Shown: positions 17,709 through 26,676 of the stretch, piece after piece
Layout of the letters: each line of letters starts with the position of its first letter
Position numbering within the stretch: position 1 is the first letter of the stretch
Source of the DNA: Methylococcaceae bacterium UBA975
Lineage (GTDB): Bacteria > Pseudomonadota > Gammaproteobacteria > Methylococcales > Cycloclasticaceae
Direction: 5' to 3'
Assembly (NCBI GenBank): GCA_002292375.1
Contig: DBBV01000017.1
Location: 77,313 to 141,312, forward strand
DNA length: 64,000 nt
The notes under the pieces: generated by a model
Told to the model about the DNA's origin: nothing
What the model saw: the letters and a program-made list of their open reading frames with translations, nothing else
Databases searched by the model: none
Program-made: the position numbers and the translations under genes

Positions 17709-20040
17709 ACTACAGCTTAGGGAAAAGCTCATGCTTTTAGGGGTTTTACCTGCAGGTATCGTCGCTATTGTTTTAGCGGTCTACTTTACTACCACCCGTC
17801 TCAACGACATGTATGAGCTGGTGGACAAGACCAATCAAAACTTGGCGAGTTCGCTTGCTGAATCCAGCGTTAATAGTGTTTTTTCCGGCAATATCGATGC
17901 GTTAGACACCCTGTTACAGGGCGCTATAAACGAGCCGGACATCATATCCATTGAAATAACCGACAGCGCCGGCATTATTTTATCCAGTATTCAAAAGAAA
18001 GATGCCAACGTTCCTTTAAGCAAAAAAACACCGACCAGAATAACTCAGGCCATTAAGGTCAGCTCACTACTAAGCACCGATGAGTTTGAAAATCTACTGG
18101 TGGGGCCCATCAAAGAAACAGACAACATTATTGGCTACGTCAATATATCACTATCCTATGCATCGATTAAGCAACGCCAACGCAAGATCCTGTTAAATAG
18201 CATCTACATCACTGCGCTTTTATTATTAGCCATCGCCGTACTGACAAACATCATGAGCAAGACCATCGGCCAGCCCATTTTAAACCTGGCGAATGATGTT
18301 AAACGCATGACCAAAGGTGATTTTTCCCTCCCTATTATCCGTTATGACAGCAATGATGAAATTTCAACATTAACATTCGGTATCCATGAGATGGCCTCAG
18401 AAATTGAGAACCATCAAAACACCTTACAACATAAAATTGACGAAGCGACTCAGGAACTTCGATTTCAAAACGAAAGGCTCAGTGCAGCTCAACGACAAAT
18501 TGTCAAAGCGATTGACGCAAAAACTCGATTCGTGTCACACATCAGTCACGAGATTAGGACACCATTGAATGGCATTATTGGTTTTCTCGAAATCCTTCAG
18601 TCAAGCCAACTCGACTTGACGCAACAAAAACTCATCCGTGCCTCACTCATTTCATCTAAAAACTTACACCTCATTATCAATGAAGTACTTGACCTAGCCC
18701 AACTTGAAGCCGGTAAAGTCAAGGTGCAAAAAAGCAACTTTCACTTACGAAAAACCATTGAAGATGCCTTATCAATTCTGCAATTACAAGCAGAGAACAG
18801 GGGGGTTATACTGGCGTACCAACACGACGATAAAGCCCCGGATTTTATCAATCAAGACCCCGTAAAATTCGGCCAAGTTTTAATTAATTTAGTAAACAAT
18901 GCGATCAAGTTTAGTCATGACGCTACGGTTACTGTTTCCATAAAGGTTCATCAGCCTAAACCTAATCACATTGAAGTATGCGTCACCGATCAAGGTATTG
19001 GTATTAGTGAACAAAATATCGCTAAATTATTTAAAGAATTCACCCAACTAGACACTAACAGTGCCGGGCAAGGCAGCGGTTTAGGCCTTGTTATAACAAA
19101 GCTTATACTAAACGCACTTCATGGTTCTATTAACGTTAAAAGTCAGCTGGGTAAAGGCTCTGTATTTTGTTTCAACATTCCATTTACAACTGTCGATGAG
19201 AGTTACGACGAGCTCATTAACCCAAATTCGATTGAGCCAATCTTACCGAATTTAAGTTATGTGACCGTGTTGGTCGCCGACGATAACGAAATAAACCGAT
19301 TGTTACTAACGCACTTATTAGAACAGCAAAATGCCACGGTTGTATGCGCCACTAATGGCCAAGAAGCACTCGATTTAGCCAGCAAACAAACCTTTAACTT
19401 AATGCTTTTAGACCTACGCATGCCGTTTAAAATGGGTAACGAAGCCCTGCATGAGATTCGTATGCAGCCGCATAACCCAAACTATAAAACACCTGCTATT
19501 GCGATAACCGCGCACCTTACCTCTGGCATTGAACGCGCCCACCACATTAGTTCGTTTGACGGTTACTTGGTCAAGCCGATAGACCAGGTTGAATTTTTCA
19601 AACTAATTGATCAATTACTACACGAACACGATTACGAAACAAACCCCTATTATGAAACTAATGACGAATCGTCAGCCGCGCATGATACCAAGGTTTTTGA
19701 TTACCATGCCGCGCAAAAGAGTATGAAGGCGGATGACGACTTTATGTTATTTATACTGGATAAATTTTTTCAGGAACTACCTGAGCAACAAAAAAGTATA
19801 CGCCATCATATTTCAACCATTGCGTATGAAAAAGCCGCCGAAATAGTACACAAGGTTCAAGGTTCAGCGGCCTATTGCGGTACTTTTTCACTGAAAATTG
19901 CCGCAAAACAATTAGAAAGTGATTTACGAAATAACAATGCAACTGCGATTAAAGTTTCAGCTGACATATTCTATACAGCTGCTAAGGCGCTACTTAAGTC
20001 AAAACAGCCTATTTTACAGTCGCTCAAAAAACCCTTGTAA
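17692..20040 (+). CDS. BarA-like hybrid sensor histidine kinase
   Basis: A 782-residue membrane kinase with the BarA/GacS layout: a first membrane helix (about 14-34), a periplasmic sensor (35-165), a second helix (about 168-188), HAMP (about 190-245), HisKA with H286 in SHISHEIRTPLNG, an HATPase domain, a receiver domain with phospho-acceptor D574 (LLDLRMPF), and a C-terminal HPt with H720 (VHKVQGSAAYCG). Such four-step kinases pass phosphate to a separate response regulator, which is not encoded here. The start overlaps the binding-protein gene by 17 bases. It could be this organism's global GacS/BarA or a dedicated sensor of the adjacent receptor system; the tight linkage favours the latter. 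Confidence 0.9.
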   Translation: MKILDRLQLREKLMLLGVLPAGIVAIVLAVYFTTTRLNDMYELVDKTNQNLASSLAESSVNSVFSGNIDALDTLLQGAINEPDIISIEITDSAGIILSSIQKKDANVPLSKKTPTRITQAIKVSSLLSTDEFENLLVGPIKETDNIIGYVNISLSYASIKQRQRKILLNSIYITALLLLAIAVLTNIMSKTIGQPILNLANDVKRMTKGDFSLPIIRYDSNDEISTLTFGIHEMASEIENHQNTLQHKIDEATQELRFQNERLSAAQRQIVKAIDAKTRFVSHISHEIRTPLNGIIGFLEILQSSQLDLTQQKLIRASLISSKNLHLIINEVLDLAQLEAGKVKVQKSNFHLRKTIEDALSILQLQAENRGVILAYQHDDKAPDFINQDPVKFGQVLINLVNNAIKFSHDATVTVSIKVHQPKPNHIEVCVTDQGIGISEQNIAKLFKEFTQLDTNSAGQGSGLGLVITKLILNALHGSINVKSQLGKGSVFCFNIPFTTVDESYDELINPNSIEPILPNLSYVTVLVADDNEINRLLLTHLLEQQNATVVCATNGQEALDLASKQTFNLMLLDLRMPFKMGNEALHEIRMQPHNPNYKTPAIAITAHLTSGIERAHHISSFDGYLVKPIDQVEFFKLIDQLLHEHDYETNPYYETNDESSAAHDTKVFDYHAAQKSMKADDDFMLFILDKFFQELPEQQKSIRHHISTIAYEKAAEIVHKVQGSAAYCGTFSLKIAAKQLESDLRNNNATAIKVSADIFYTAAKALLKSKQPILQSLKKPL

Positions 20041-20081
20041 ATGGATAGGCTTTAAAAAAAATCACAACAGCGTTATAGATG

Positions 20082-21392
20082 CTAGGCAAATTCACTAAAT
20101 AAACCACTATAACGACGTGATTGAGCCGTAGATACTTGGTCAAATAAAGCATCACCTTCTTCTTTAATCCCCAATGACCCCAAGCCACCTTGTTGATTTT
20201 TCAATGCCTGTTGATCACGCTGATCAGCAAATGAGTGTTGAGATACATCTACGTCAACCACATTAACATTTTGCTCACTAAGCAATTCACGTAACCTTGG
20301 CAAGGCTGCGTCAATCGCTTCCCGCGTTGCGCCATGCTGAGCAGAAAAGGCAATTGTCGCTTGGTCGTTTTGCATCAAAACCCTCACTTCTATTGGACCC
20401 ATATGTTGTGGGTTAAGGCGTATTTCCGCTCCACTTACTGCCTGATTAATCATCCACTGGACACGTTGATTAAAGTCTTGACCCCAACGCGCATTACCCA
20501 TCGGGGTGTCTAATAATAAGCTTGGTTTGTCTAGGTTAGTAGCAACTGCTGCAGTGTGTGGTGTTGCCACCGCAAGTTGCTGAATACCATTGATTAATGG
20601 CTCACCGTTTGCACCGACATGGGTTGATACTGCACTTTTATTCATCATGACACCCAAACCAAACTCAGCGGTCGGCTTTACCATCTTATCCAATAGCGTC
20701 TCGTTGAGTTGACTTGTTAAGGGGTTATCATCCGCTAATACTGCGTTAGTTATCGCGTGAAAATCGGTGGTTGTGGTTGCACTTTTACCGTTAATACCCA
20801 TTTTTTGGTCTGTAAAATGTGCCGCGGTTAAACTCGCTATTTGCGCCGCTGATTCAACCGATTGGCCTAAAGGGTCAAAATTAATGTCACTATTTATTGG
20901 CAATAGGTGTGAGTCTTCTAAGTTTTTTTCGGCCAGTTGTAAGTCTAAATCTTCTGCGGACGGCAATTTATTGCCGCTTATTGACAAGGTAGCCGGATCA
21001 AAATCAATACCCCTTTTTTCAGAAATACCCGATATCGCATTTAAAACGCCCGGTGCAAGGTGTAATAAGTCCGAATTGTCTAGGTGTTTTTCCAAGCCTT
21101 TGGGTAGCTCGGTTGCCAAAACATCCTTAGACGGTACGATAACGGCGTCTGTCCTTATCGGTTTTATTTCTGTGTTTGAGTCAGCGGTAAAACCTACCTT
21201 TTCTTCGTTAAGCTCTTGTTTACTAATATCTTTTACAGACTCTCTTTGATTGCTTTGTAAACGCTTGACACTGTCTTCAAACTGATTTATAAAGCTAGCT
21301 TCGTTAGATGATTCAGCTCCATCTATTAACGTGGTATTACCGCTTTTTGACGGCGTAGCCGGCAGTACATTTAGCCCAACAGGAATTTCCAT
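20082..21392 (-). CDS. fliK: Flagellar hook-length control protein FliK
   Basis: Secreted molecular ruler that sets hook length and switches flagellar export specificity. The C-terminal Flg_hook domain (about 310-400) shows the diagnostic pattern: INQAVSGAEIRLNPQHMGPIEVRV followed by FSAQHGATREAIDAALPRLRELL. The long N-terminal part is low in aromatic residues and poorly ordered, as expected of FliK. I prefer the ATG at 21392 because GGAG lies 8 bases upstream of it; the ATG at 21398 would be only two bases away. No other hook or export gene is adjacent. A sigma-54 type promoter lies about 45 bases upstream. Confidence 0.88.
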   Translation of the reverse strand: MEIPVGLNVLPATPSKSGNTTLIDGAESSNEASFINQFEDSVKRLQSNQRESVKDISKQELNEEKVGFTADSNTEIKPIRTDAVIVPSKDVLATELPKGLEKHLDNSDLLHLAPGVLNAISGISEKRGIDFDPATLSISGNKLPSAEDLDLQLAEKNLEDSHLLPINSDINFDPLGQSVESAAQIASLTAAHFTDQKMGINGKSATTTTDFHAITNAVLADDNPLTSQLNETLLDKMVKPTAEFGLGVMMNKSAVSTHVGANGEPLINGIQQLAVATPHTAAVATNLDKPSLLLDTPMGNARWGQDFNQRVQWMINQAVSGAEIRLNPQHMGPIEVRVLMQNDQATIAFSAQHGATREAIDAALPRLRELLSEQNVNVVDVDVSQHSFADQRDQQALKNQQGGLGSLGIKEEGDALFDQVSTAQSRRYSGLFSEFA

Positions 21393-21437
21393 AATCATTT
21401 CTCCGCAATAACAATTTAATGGTTATGAACAGCATGG

Positions 21438-21453
21438 AGCAATATCAGTGCCA
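21438..21453 (-). promoter_or_regulatory. Sigma-54 (RpoN) type promoter for fliK
   Basis: Read on the minus strand the bases are TGGCAC-TGATA-TTGCT, giving the invariant GG-N10-GC spacing of a -24/-12 promoter. The start of fliK lies about 45 bases downstream. Flagellar genes of polar flagellates are commonly RpoN-dependent, driven by FlrC/FleQ type activators, so site and gene agree. Confidence 0.75.
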
Positions 21454-21566
21454 ACTGTTAAAGAGACAATAAATTGTATTACAATAATTACACTGGTCTA
21501 TTAGGCATACAGACTGAAACCTGTTAAAACCATTATTTTTTACAGCTAGTTTAGTACTGTGTACTA

Positions 21567-24500
21567 TTACATATTCCGACGATATTGGCCACCTACTTCA
21601 AAAAAAGTATCAGTAATTTGGCCCAATGTACAGTGACGCGAAGCATCCATTAACACCTCAAACACATTAACGTTCTTCTGAACCGCATCTCGCAAGGCTA
21701 CTTGCATCTTAGCTGCCTGCTCCTGGTTTTGGCGCTGAACGGTTTGCAACCGGTTTAACTGGCTTTGTTTTTCTTCTTCGGTTGAACGTGCCAGTTCTAT
21801 GGTCGTTTGGACATCACCACTTTTAGGGTTTTCAAAGGTGTTTACACCAATAATCGGTAACTCCCCACTGTGTTTGAGCATTTCGTAATGCATCGATTCG
21901 TCTTGAATTTTACCGCGTTGGTACCCCGTTTCCATCGCTCCTAATACGCCACCACGTTCTGAAATACGCTCGAATTCACGCAATACGGCCTCTTCGACTA
22001 AATCGGTTAATTCATCAATAATGAACGAGCCTTGTAAAGCGTTTTCGTTTTTAGCCAGTCCGTATTCTTTGTTGATAATTAGCTGAATCGCCATAGCCCG
22101 ACGTACTGATTCTTCGGTTGGGGTAGTGACCGCTTCATCATAAGCATTGGTATGCAGGCTATTACAGTTATCGTTAATTGCAATCAGTGCCTGCAAGGTG
22201 GTGCGAATATCATTAAAGTCCATTTCTTGCGCGTGCAAGGAGCGGCCAGAGGTTTGAATATGGTACTTGAGCTTTTGACCGCGCTCATTGGCACCGTATT
22301 TAAATCGCATGGCAACGGCCCAAATACGACGCGCCACACGACCCATCACCGTGTATTCAGGGTCCATACCATTAGAGAAAAAGAACGATAAATTGGCCGC
22401 AAAGTCATCAATCTTCATCCCACGGGACAAATAGGTCTCAACGTAAGTAAACCCGTTTGACAGGGTAAAGGCTAATTGCGAGATCGGGTTCGCGCCTGCT
22501 TCTGCAATGTGATAACCCGAAATTGATACCGAATAGAAATTTTGTATCTGCTTCTGTACAAAATATTCTTGAATATCGCCCATCATTTTTAAACTGAATT
22601 CGGTCGAGAAGATACAGGTGTTTTGCCCTTGATCTTCTTTTAGAATATCGGCTTGAACGGTACCGCGAACGTTGGCTAAGGCCCAATCTTTAAGCTTAGT
22701 TCGTTCCGCCTCGTTGGGTTCTTTGCCATGTTCTTGCTTAAATTTATCGTATTGCTGATCGATCGCAGTGTTTAAGAAAAAAGCCAATATGGTTGGCGCA
22801 GGGCCATTGATGGTGAGTGAGACCGACGTTGTTGGCGCGCATAAATCAAAGCCATCAAATAACACTTTCATATCATCTAAGCTGGCGATAGAGACACCCG
22901 AATTGCCGACCTTACCGTAAATGTCTGGCCTTAAACCCGGATCATTGCCATACAGAGTCACTGAGTCAAATGCCGTGGATAAACGCGTGGCCTCACTGTT
23001 TTTAGACAGGTACTTAAAGCGGCGATTCGTTCTAAATGGATCGCCCTCACCAGCAAACATTCGCGCAGGGTCTTCACCCTCACGTTTAAAACCAAATACA
23101 CCTGCAGTAAAGGGGAAATGGCCTGGCACATTTTCCTTTAATAAAAAACGTAACTGTTCACCGTGGTCAGAAAAGTTGGGGGTAGACACTTTAGGAATAC
23201 GCGTGCCCGATAAAGAATAGCTGGCGATGGTATTTGTAAGGTCTTTACCACGAACTTGATGTGTGTAAGTGTCTTTACTGTAGGCCTGCCTTAGGTCTTG
23301 CCAGGCATCTAACAGTTTTTTACAGCGCGGGTCTAAGCGTTCTTCACGTTTGTCGATCTGTTGTTTAAACGCGGCGTTTAAGTCATCACTTTCACCAAGC
23401 ATGCGTCGTGCTTCTATCAATTGTTGGCGCTCTCTTGCCAACACCACTTGTTGTTTAACATTTGCATGGTAATCGCGCACCGTTTCGGCTATTTCTGCTA
23501 GATAACGTTGCCGTTCTGCAGCGATGATTGAGGTTCGCGTTGTGGATTGTTTGCTGTTTATTTTTTCAAAAAAATCCCCTTCCCAACAATTTAGCTGTTT
23601 TGCTGCAAACGTGCTCAATACACCTTGGTATAAGGCAGTTACGCCATCGTCGTTAAACTTAGATGCGATGGTGCCATAGACCGGCAAATCATCAACCGGC
23701 GTAGTGAATAGTTCGTGATTACGTTGGTATTGCTTTCTAACGTCGCGGTGGGCGTCTTCGCTGCCTTTACGGTCAAACTTATTGATGACCACCAAGTCGG
23801 CAAAATCCAGCATATCAATTTTTTCTAATTGACTCGCAGCACCAAACTCTGGTGTCATCACATACATAGAGGTATTGACGTACGGCACAATGCCCGCATC
23901 GCCCTGCCCGATACCCGGTGTTTCAACGATAATTAAATCAAATTCGGCTACCTTACAAGCATTAATGATATTGGGCAGCGCATCGGGTACTTCTCCCTTA
24001 GTATCGCGTGTCGCTATCGAGCGAAAATAGATATTCGGGTGATTGATCGCGTTCATACGAATTCGGTCACCCAACAGTGCCCCACCGGTTTTGCGTTTGG
24101 TTGGGTCGATCGCAATGATGGCGATTTTTAAATGTTCCAGCTCAAGGTTGAAGCGGCGGATAAGCTCATCTGTTAAGGATGACTTACCTGCGCCACCGGT
24201 ACCGGTAATGCCCAGCACGGGTGTTTTATCATAGCCAGCAGCTTGTTTTTTTAAGGCCGCCACTGCATCATTAGCCAAACCATCTTCATCTAACGCGGTA
24301 ATCAAACGGGCCAAGTTTACGTAGCCGTTGTCGGTCAATGATTCGAAATTTTCTGGCACAGATAGTTTGCTTAAATCGTAATCCGCGGTTTCGATCATTT
24401 GATTAATGATGCCTTGCAACTGCATGGATTGACCGTCTTCTGGACTGAATATATGCGATACACCGTAGGCGTGTAATTCAGCAATTTCTTCCGCTACAAT

Positions 24501-24842
24501 CACCCCACCACCGCCGCCAAACACCTTAATGTGCGAAGCACCTTTTTCGCGTAACAGATCGATCATGTATTTAAAATACTCGACATGGCCGCCTTGATAA
24601 GAGCTGATCGCGATACCGTGAGCATCCTCTTGTATAGCGGCATCTACCACTTCTTGCACCGAGCGATTATGCCCTAAATGAATAACCTCCGCACCGGTCG
24701 ATTGTAAAATTCGACGCATGATATTAATAGCGGCATCATGGCCATCAAATAAACTAGCGGCAGTTACAAACCTAACATGGTTACTCGCGGTGTATTTTTT
24801 TATTTTTGATGGGTCTATCAGTGTTTTAGCAGCTGCTGGCAT
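21567..24842 (-). CDS. icmF: Fused isobutyryl-CoA mutase IcmF
   Basis: Coenzyme B12-dependent acyl-CoA mutase in which three parts are fused: an N-terminal B12-binding domain (about 20-150; base-off ligand H35 in DGHDAAIN), a MeaI-type G-protein chaperone (about 205-430; P-loop GTGGAGKSS with K220, then NKFD) and a mutase barrel (about 545-1091). In methylmalonyl-CoA mutase the substrate carboxylate is held by Tyr89 and Arg207; the matching residues here are F596 (ARMFAGEG) and Q740 (GQNTCIF), with the same 144-residue spacing reported for IcmF. This predicts isobutyryl/n-butyryl-CoA, possibly isovaleryl/pivalyl-CoA. The length of 1091 is normal. It lies 8 bases after an acyl-CoA ligase gene. 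Confidence 0.93.
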   Translation of the reverse strand: MPAAAKTLIDPSKIKKYTASNHVRFVTAASLFDGHDAAINIMRRILQSTGAEVIHLGHNRSVQEVVDAAIQEDAHGIAISSYQGGHVEYFKYMIDLLREKGASHIKVFGGGGGVIVAEEIAELHAYGVSHIFSPEDGQSMQLQGIINQMIETADYDLSKLSVPENFESLTDNGYVNLARLITALDEDGLANDAVAALKKQAAGYDKTPVLGITGTGGAGKSSLTDELIRRFNLELEHLKIAIIAIDPTKRKTGGALLGDRIRMNAINHPNIYFRSIATRDTKGEVPDALPNIINACKVAEFDLIIVETPGIGQGDAGIVPYVNTSMYVMTPEFGAASQLEKIDMLDFADLVVINKFDRKGSEDAHRDVRKQYQRNHELFTTPVDDLPVYGTIASKFNDDGVTALYQGVLSTFAAKQLNCWEGDFFEKINSKQSTTRTSIIAAERQRYLAEIAETVRDYHANVKQQVVLARERQQLIEARRMLGESDDLNAAFKQQIDKREERLDPRCKKLLDAWQDLRQAYSKDTYTHQVRGKDLTNTIASYSLSGTRIPKVSTPNFSDHGEQLRFLLKENVPGHFPFTAGVFGFKREGEDPARMFAGEGDPFRTNRRFKYLSKNSEATRLSTAFDSVTLYGNDPGLRPDIYGKVGNSGVSIASLDDMKVLFDGFDLCAPTTSVSLTINGPAPTILAFFLNTAIDQQYDKFKQEHGKEPNEAERTKLKDWALANVRGTVQADILKEDQGQNTCIFSTEFSLKMMGDIQEYFVQKQIQNFYSVSISGYHIAEAGANPISQLAFTLSNGFTYVETYLSRGMKIDDFAANLSFFFSNGMDPEYTVMGRVARRIWAVAMRFKYGANERGQKLKYHIQTSGRSLHAQEMDFNDIRTTLQALIAINDNCNSLHTNAYDEAVTTPTEESVRRAMAIQLIINKEYGLAKNENALQGSFIIDELTDLVEEAVLREFERISERGGVLGAMETGYQRGKIQDESMHYEMLKHSGELPIIGVNTFENPKSGDVQTTIELARSTEEEKQSQLNRLQTVQRQNQEQAAKMQVALRDAVQKNVNVFEVLMDASRHCTLGQITDTFFEVGGQYRRNM

Positions 24843-24850
24843 AGTCTCTC

Positions 24851-26470
24851 CTAGCTATTCTGTCTTAATTCAACGCGTCTTATTTTGCCAGAAATTGTTT
24901 TTGGCAATGACTCTACGTATTCGATTTCACGCGGGTATTTATACGGCGCCGTGTGCTGTTTCATAAAAGTTTGAATTTCAAGCGTTAGTTCATCACTGGC
25001 CTGATAACCTGCTGCCAAAATAATAAAGGCTTTAACAATTTCGCCGCGCATCTCATCCGGTTTACCTATGGCTGCGGATTCAAGTACGGCAGGGTGTTCT
25101 AATAGCGAACTTTCAACTTCAAATGGACTAATTCGATACCCTGATGAGGTAATAATGTCGTCTGATCGGCCGACAAACCAAAAATACCCGTCTGCATCGA
25201 TGGTGCCATTATCACCGGTGAGGTACCAACCGTTTTTAAAGCAGTTCGCGGTGGCTTGTTGGTCTTCCCAATAACCTGGGAACATGCCTGGTTGTAGAGG
25301 CTCGGTAATACGAATAGCAATGTGACCAATTACATCAACACCCAAAATATGTCCCGCATCGTCAACGATATGAACGTCCACACCCGGCACCGGCTTACCC
25401 ATAGAGCCCGGTTTAACTGGCATACAGGGGTAATTAGCAACGATATTGATCGTTTCTGTTTGCCCGTATCCGTCATAAATATTGGCGCCAGTCGCCTCTT
25501 TCCAAACTTTGATGACTTCTGGATTTAGCGGTTCGCCAGCGCCAATGGCGTGGCGAATTGAACTTAAATTGTAGCGTGATAGGTCCATTTGAGCGAATAC
25601 ACGGTATACCGTAGGTGGCGCACAAAAGCTTGTAACCCCCAGTTTTTCAATCAGCTTAAGGTGTAGCTCGGCATCAAAACCTGTGCCGTCAAACAGCACC
25701 ATTGCCGCACCCATTTGCCACGGCGCATATAACATACCCCAGGCTGCTTTAGCCCAACCGGTATCTGATAAGGTCCAGTGTATATCGTTTTCGTGTAAAT
25801 CCATCCAATATTCGCCGGTAATCCTGTGCGCGTGCGCGTAGGCCATATCACGCGGTACCATTTTCGGCATACCCGTGGTGCCTGAGGTGAAATAGATCAT
25901 CATTAAATCCGATGCCTTACATGGCTCAAGTTTTGACCTGTCTAGGGTTGCTTCCGAATCAGACGTTAACTGCTCAAAGGTACGCCAACCTTCTCTAGGC
26001 TCACCGATAACGATCAGGGTTTGCAAGGTGGGACAGTTTTGCTTAATCGCATCAACCTTGTCCGCGTTATCTGACGTTACGATTGCGACTGTCGCTTTAG
26101 AACGGTTAACCCGGTATTCGATATCCTTAGCCGTCAGTAAGTTTGTACCCGGCATGGTCACCACGCCCAACTTACAACTGCCGATCATAACGGCGTACCA
26201 CTCAGCTATACGCGGGATCATCACAAAGGCCAGCTCGCCCTTTGTAACGCCTAAACTGAGTAAGCCATTAGCAAATTGATTTGATAAGCTAGATAGGTCG
26301 CTGAATTGGTAAGGCGTTACTGTACTAGCCGTAGCATCCACTGCAATGAAGGCCAGTTTATCCGCTTCTGACGCTCTTTTATCGATAACATCAAAGCCAA
26401 AGTTGTAATATTCTGGTGTTTCTAACGTAAAGTTAGCCTTAGTCTGTTCATAATTTACCATCGTAGACAT
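24851..26470 (-). CDS. AMP-forming acyl-CoA synthetase (medium/short-chain type)
   Basis: Adenylate-forming ligase that would activate a carboxylic acid to its CoA thioester. Visible are the AMP-binding P-loop YFTSGTTGMPKMV, the YGQTETI motif, the WYLTGDNGTID hinge region and the C-terminal catalytic lysine in PKTISGKIRRVEL. The 539-residue length and the EYWMDLHENDIHWTLSDTGWAK segment fit the medium-chain (ACSM-like) branch. The ATG at 26470 is chosen because AAGGAG lies eight bases upstream; an in-frame GTG at 26479 falls inside that site. Its tight pairing with icmF suggests that the substrate is isobutyrate, butyrate or a related short branched acid. Confidence 0.88.
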   Translation of the reverse strand: MSTMVNYEQTKANFTLETPEYYNFGFDVIDKRASEADKLAFIAVDATASTVTPYQFSDLSSLSNQFANGLLSLGVTKGELAFVMIPRIAEWYAVMIGSCKLGVVTMPGTNLLTAKDIEYRVNRSKATVAIVTSDNADKVDAIKQNCPTLQTLIVIGEPREGWRTFEQLTSDSEATLDRSKLEPCKASDLMMIYFTSGTTGMPKMVPRDMAYAHAHRITGEYWMDLHENDIHWTLSDTGWAKAAWGMLYAPWQMGAAMVLFDGTGFDAELHLKLIEKLGVTSFCAPPTVYRVFAQMDLSRYNLSSIRHAIGAGEPLNPEVIKVWKEATGANIYDGYGQTETINIVANYPCMPVKPGSMGKPVPGVDVHIVDDAGHILGVDVIGHIAIRITEPLQPGMFPGYWEDQQATANCFKNGWYLTGDNGTIDADGYFWFVGRSDDIITSSGYRISPFEVESSLLEHPAVLESAAIGKPDEMRGEIVKAFIILAAGYQASDELTLEIQTFMKQHTAPYKYPREIEYVESLPKTISGKIRRVELRQNS

Positions 26471-26619
26471 GCCAAACACTCCTTAAAACCTTCGTATAAT
26501 TTTTTTATCTGATCAATTTTATCACCTAAACCCTTCAAATAATAATAATTGCGCTTTACCCCCTTACAAGTGAGCTAACACGATGATTTAACTGATAAAA
26601 AAACACAGCTTTTTAGATC

Positions 26620-26651
26620 AAAAAAAAGCCCTATCCATCCAATGATAGGGC
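26620..26651 (-). terminator. Rho-independent terminator of purA
   Basis: A perfect 8-bp stem (GCCCTATC/GATAGGGC) with an 8-base loop is followed on the minus strand by seven or more T. It begins about 25 bases after the purA stop and closes the supercluster before the acyl-CoA ligase gene. Confidence 0.88.
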
Positions 26652-26676
26652 CGATGTATTAAAGCAACCTAGGCTG

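Noticed and set aside
20767..21249. Open frame of 160 codons antisense to fliK
   Set aside because: It is fully inside fliK, which has a clear Flg_hook domain and promoter; no family resemblance in the antisense frame.
21551..21566. TAGTAC-TGT-GTACTA palindrome at the end of icmF
   Set aside because: It overlaps the stop region, and no T tract follows on the minus strand, so it is not supported as a terminator.
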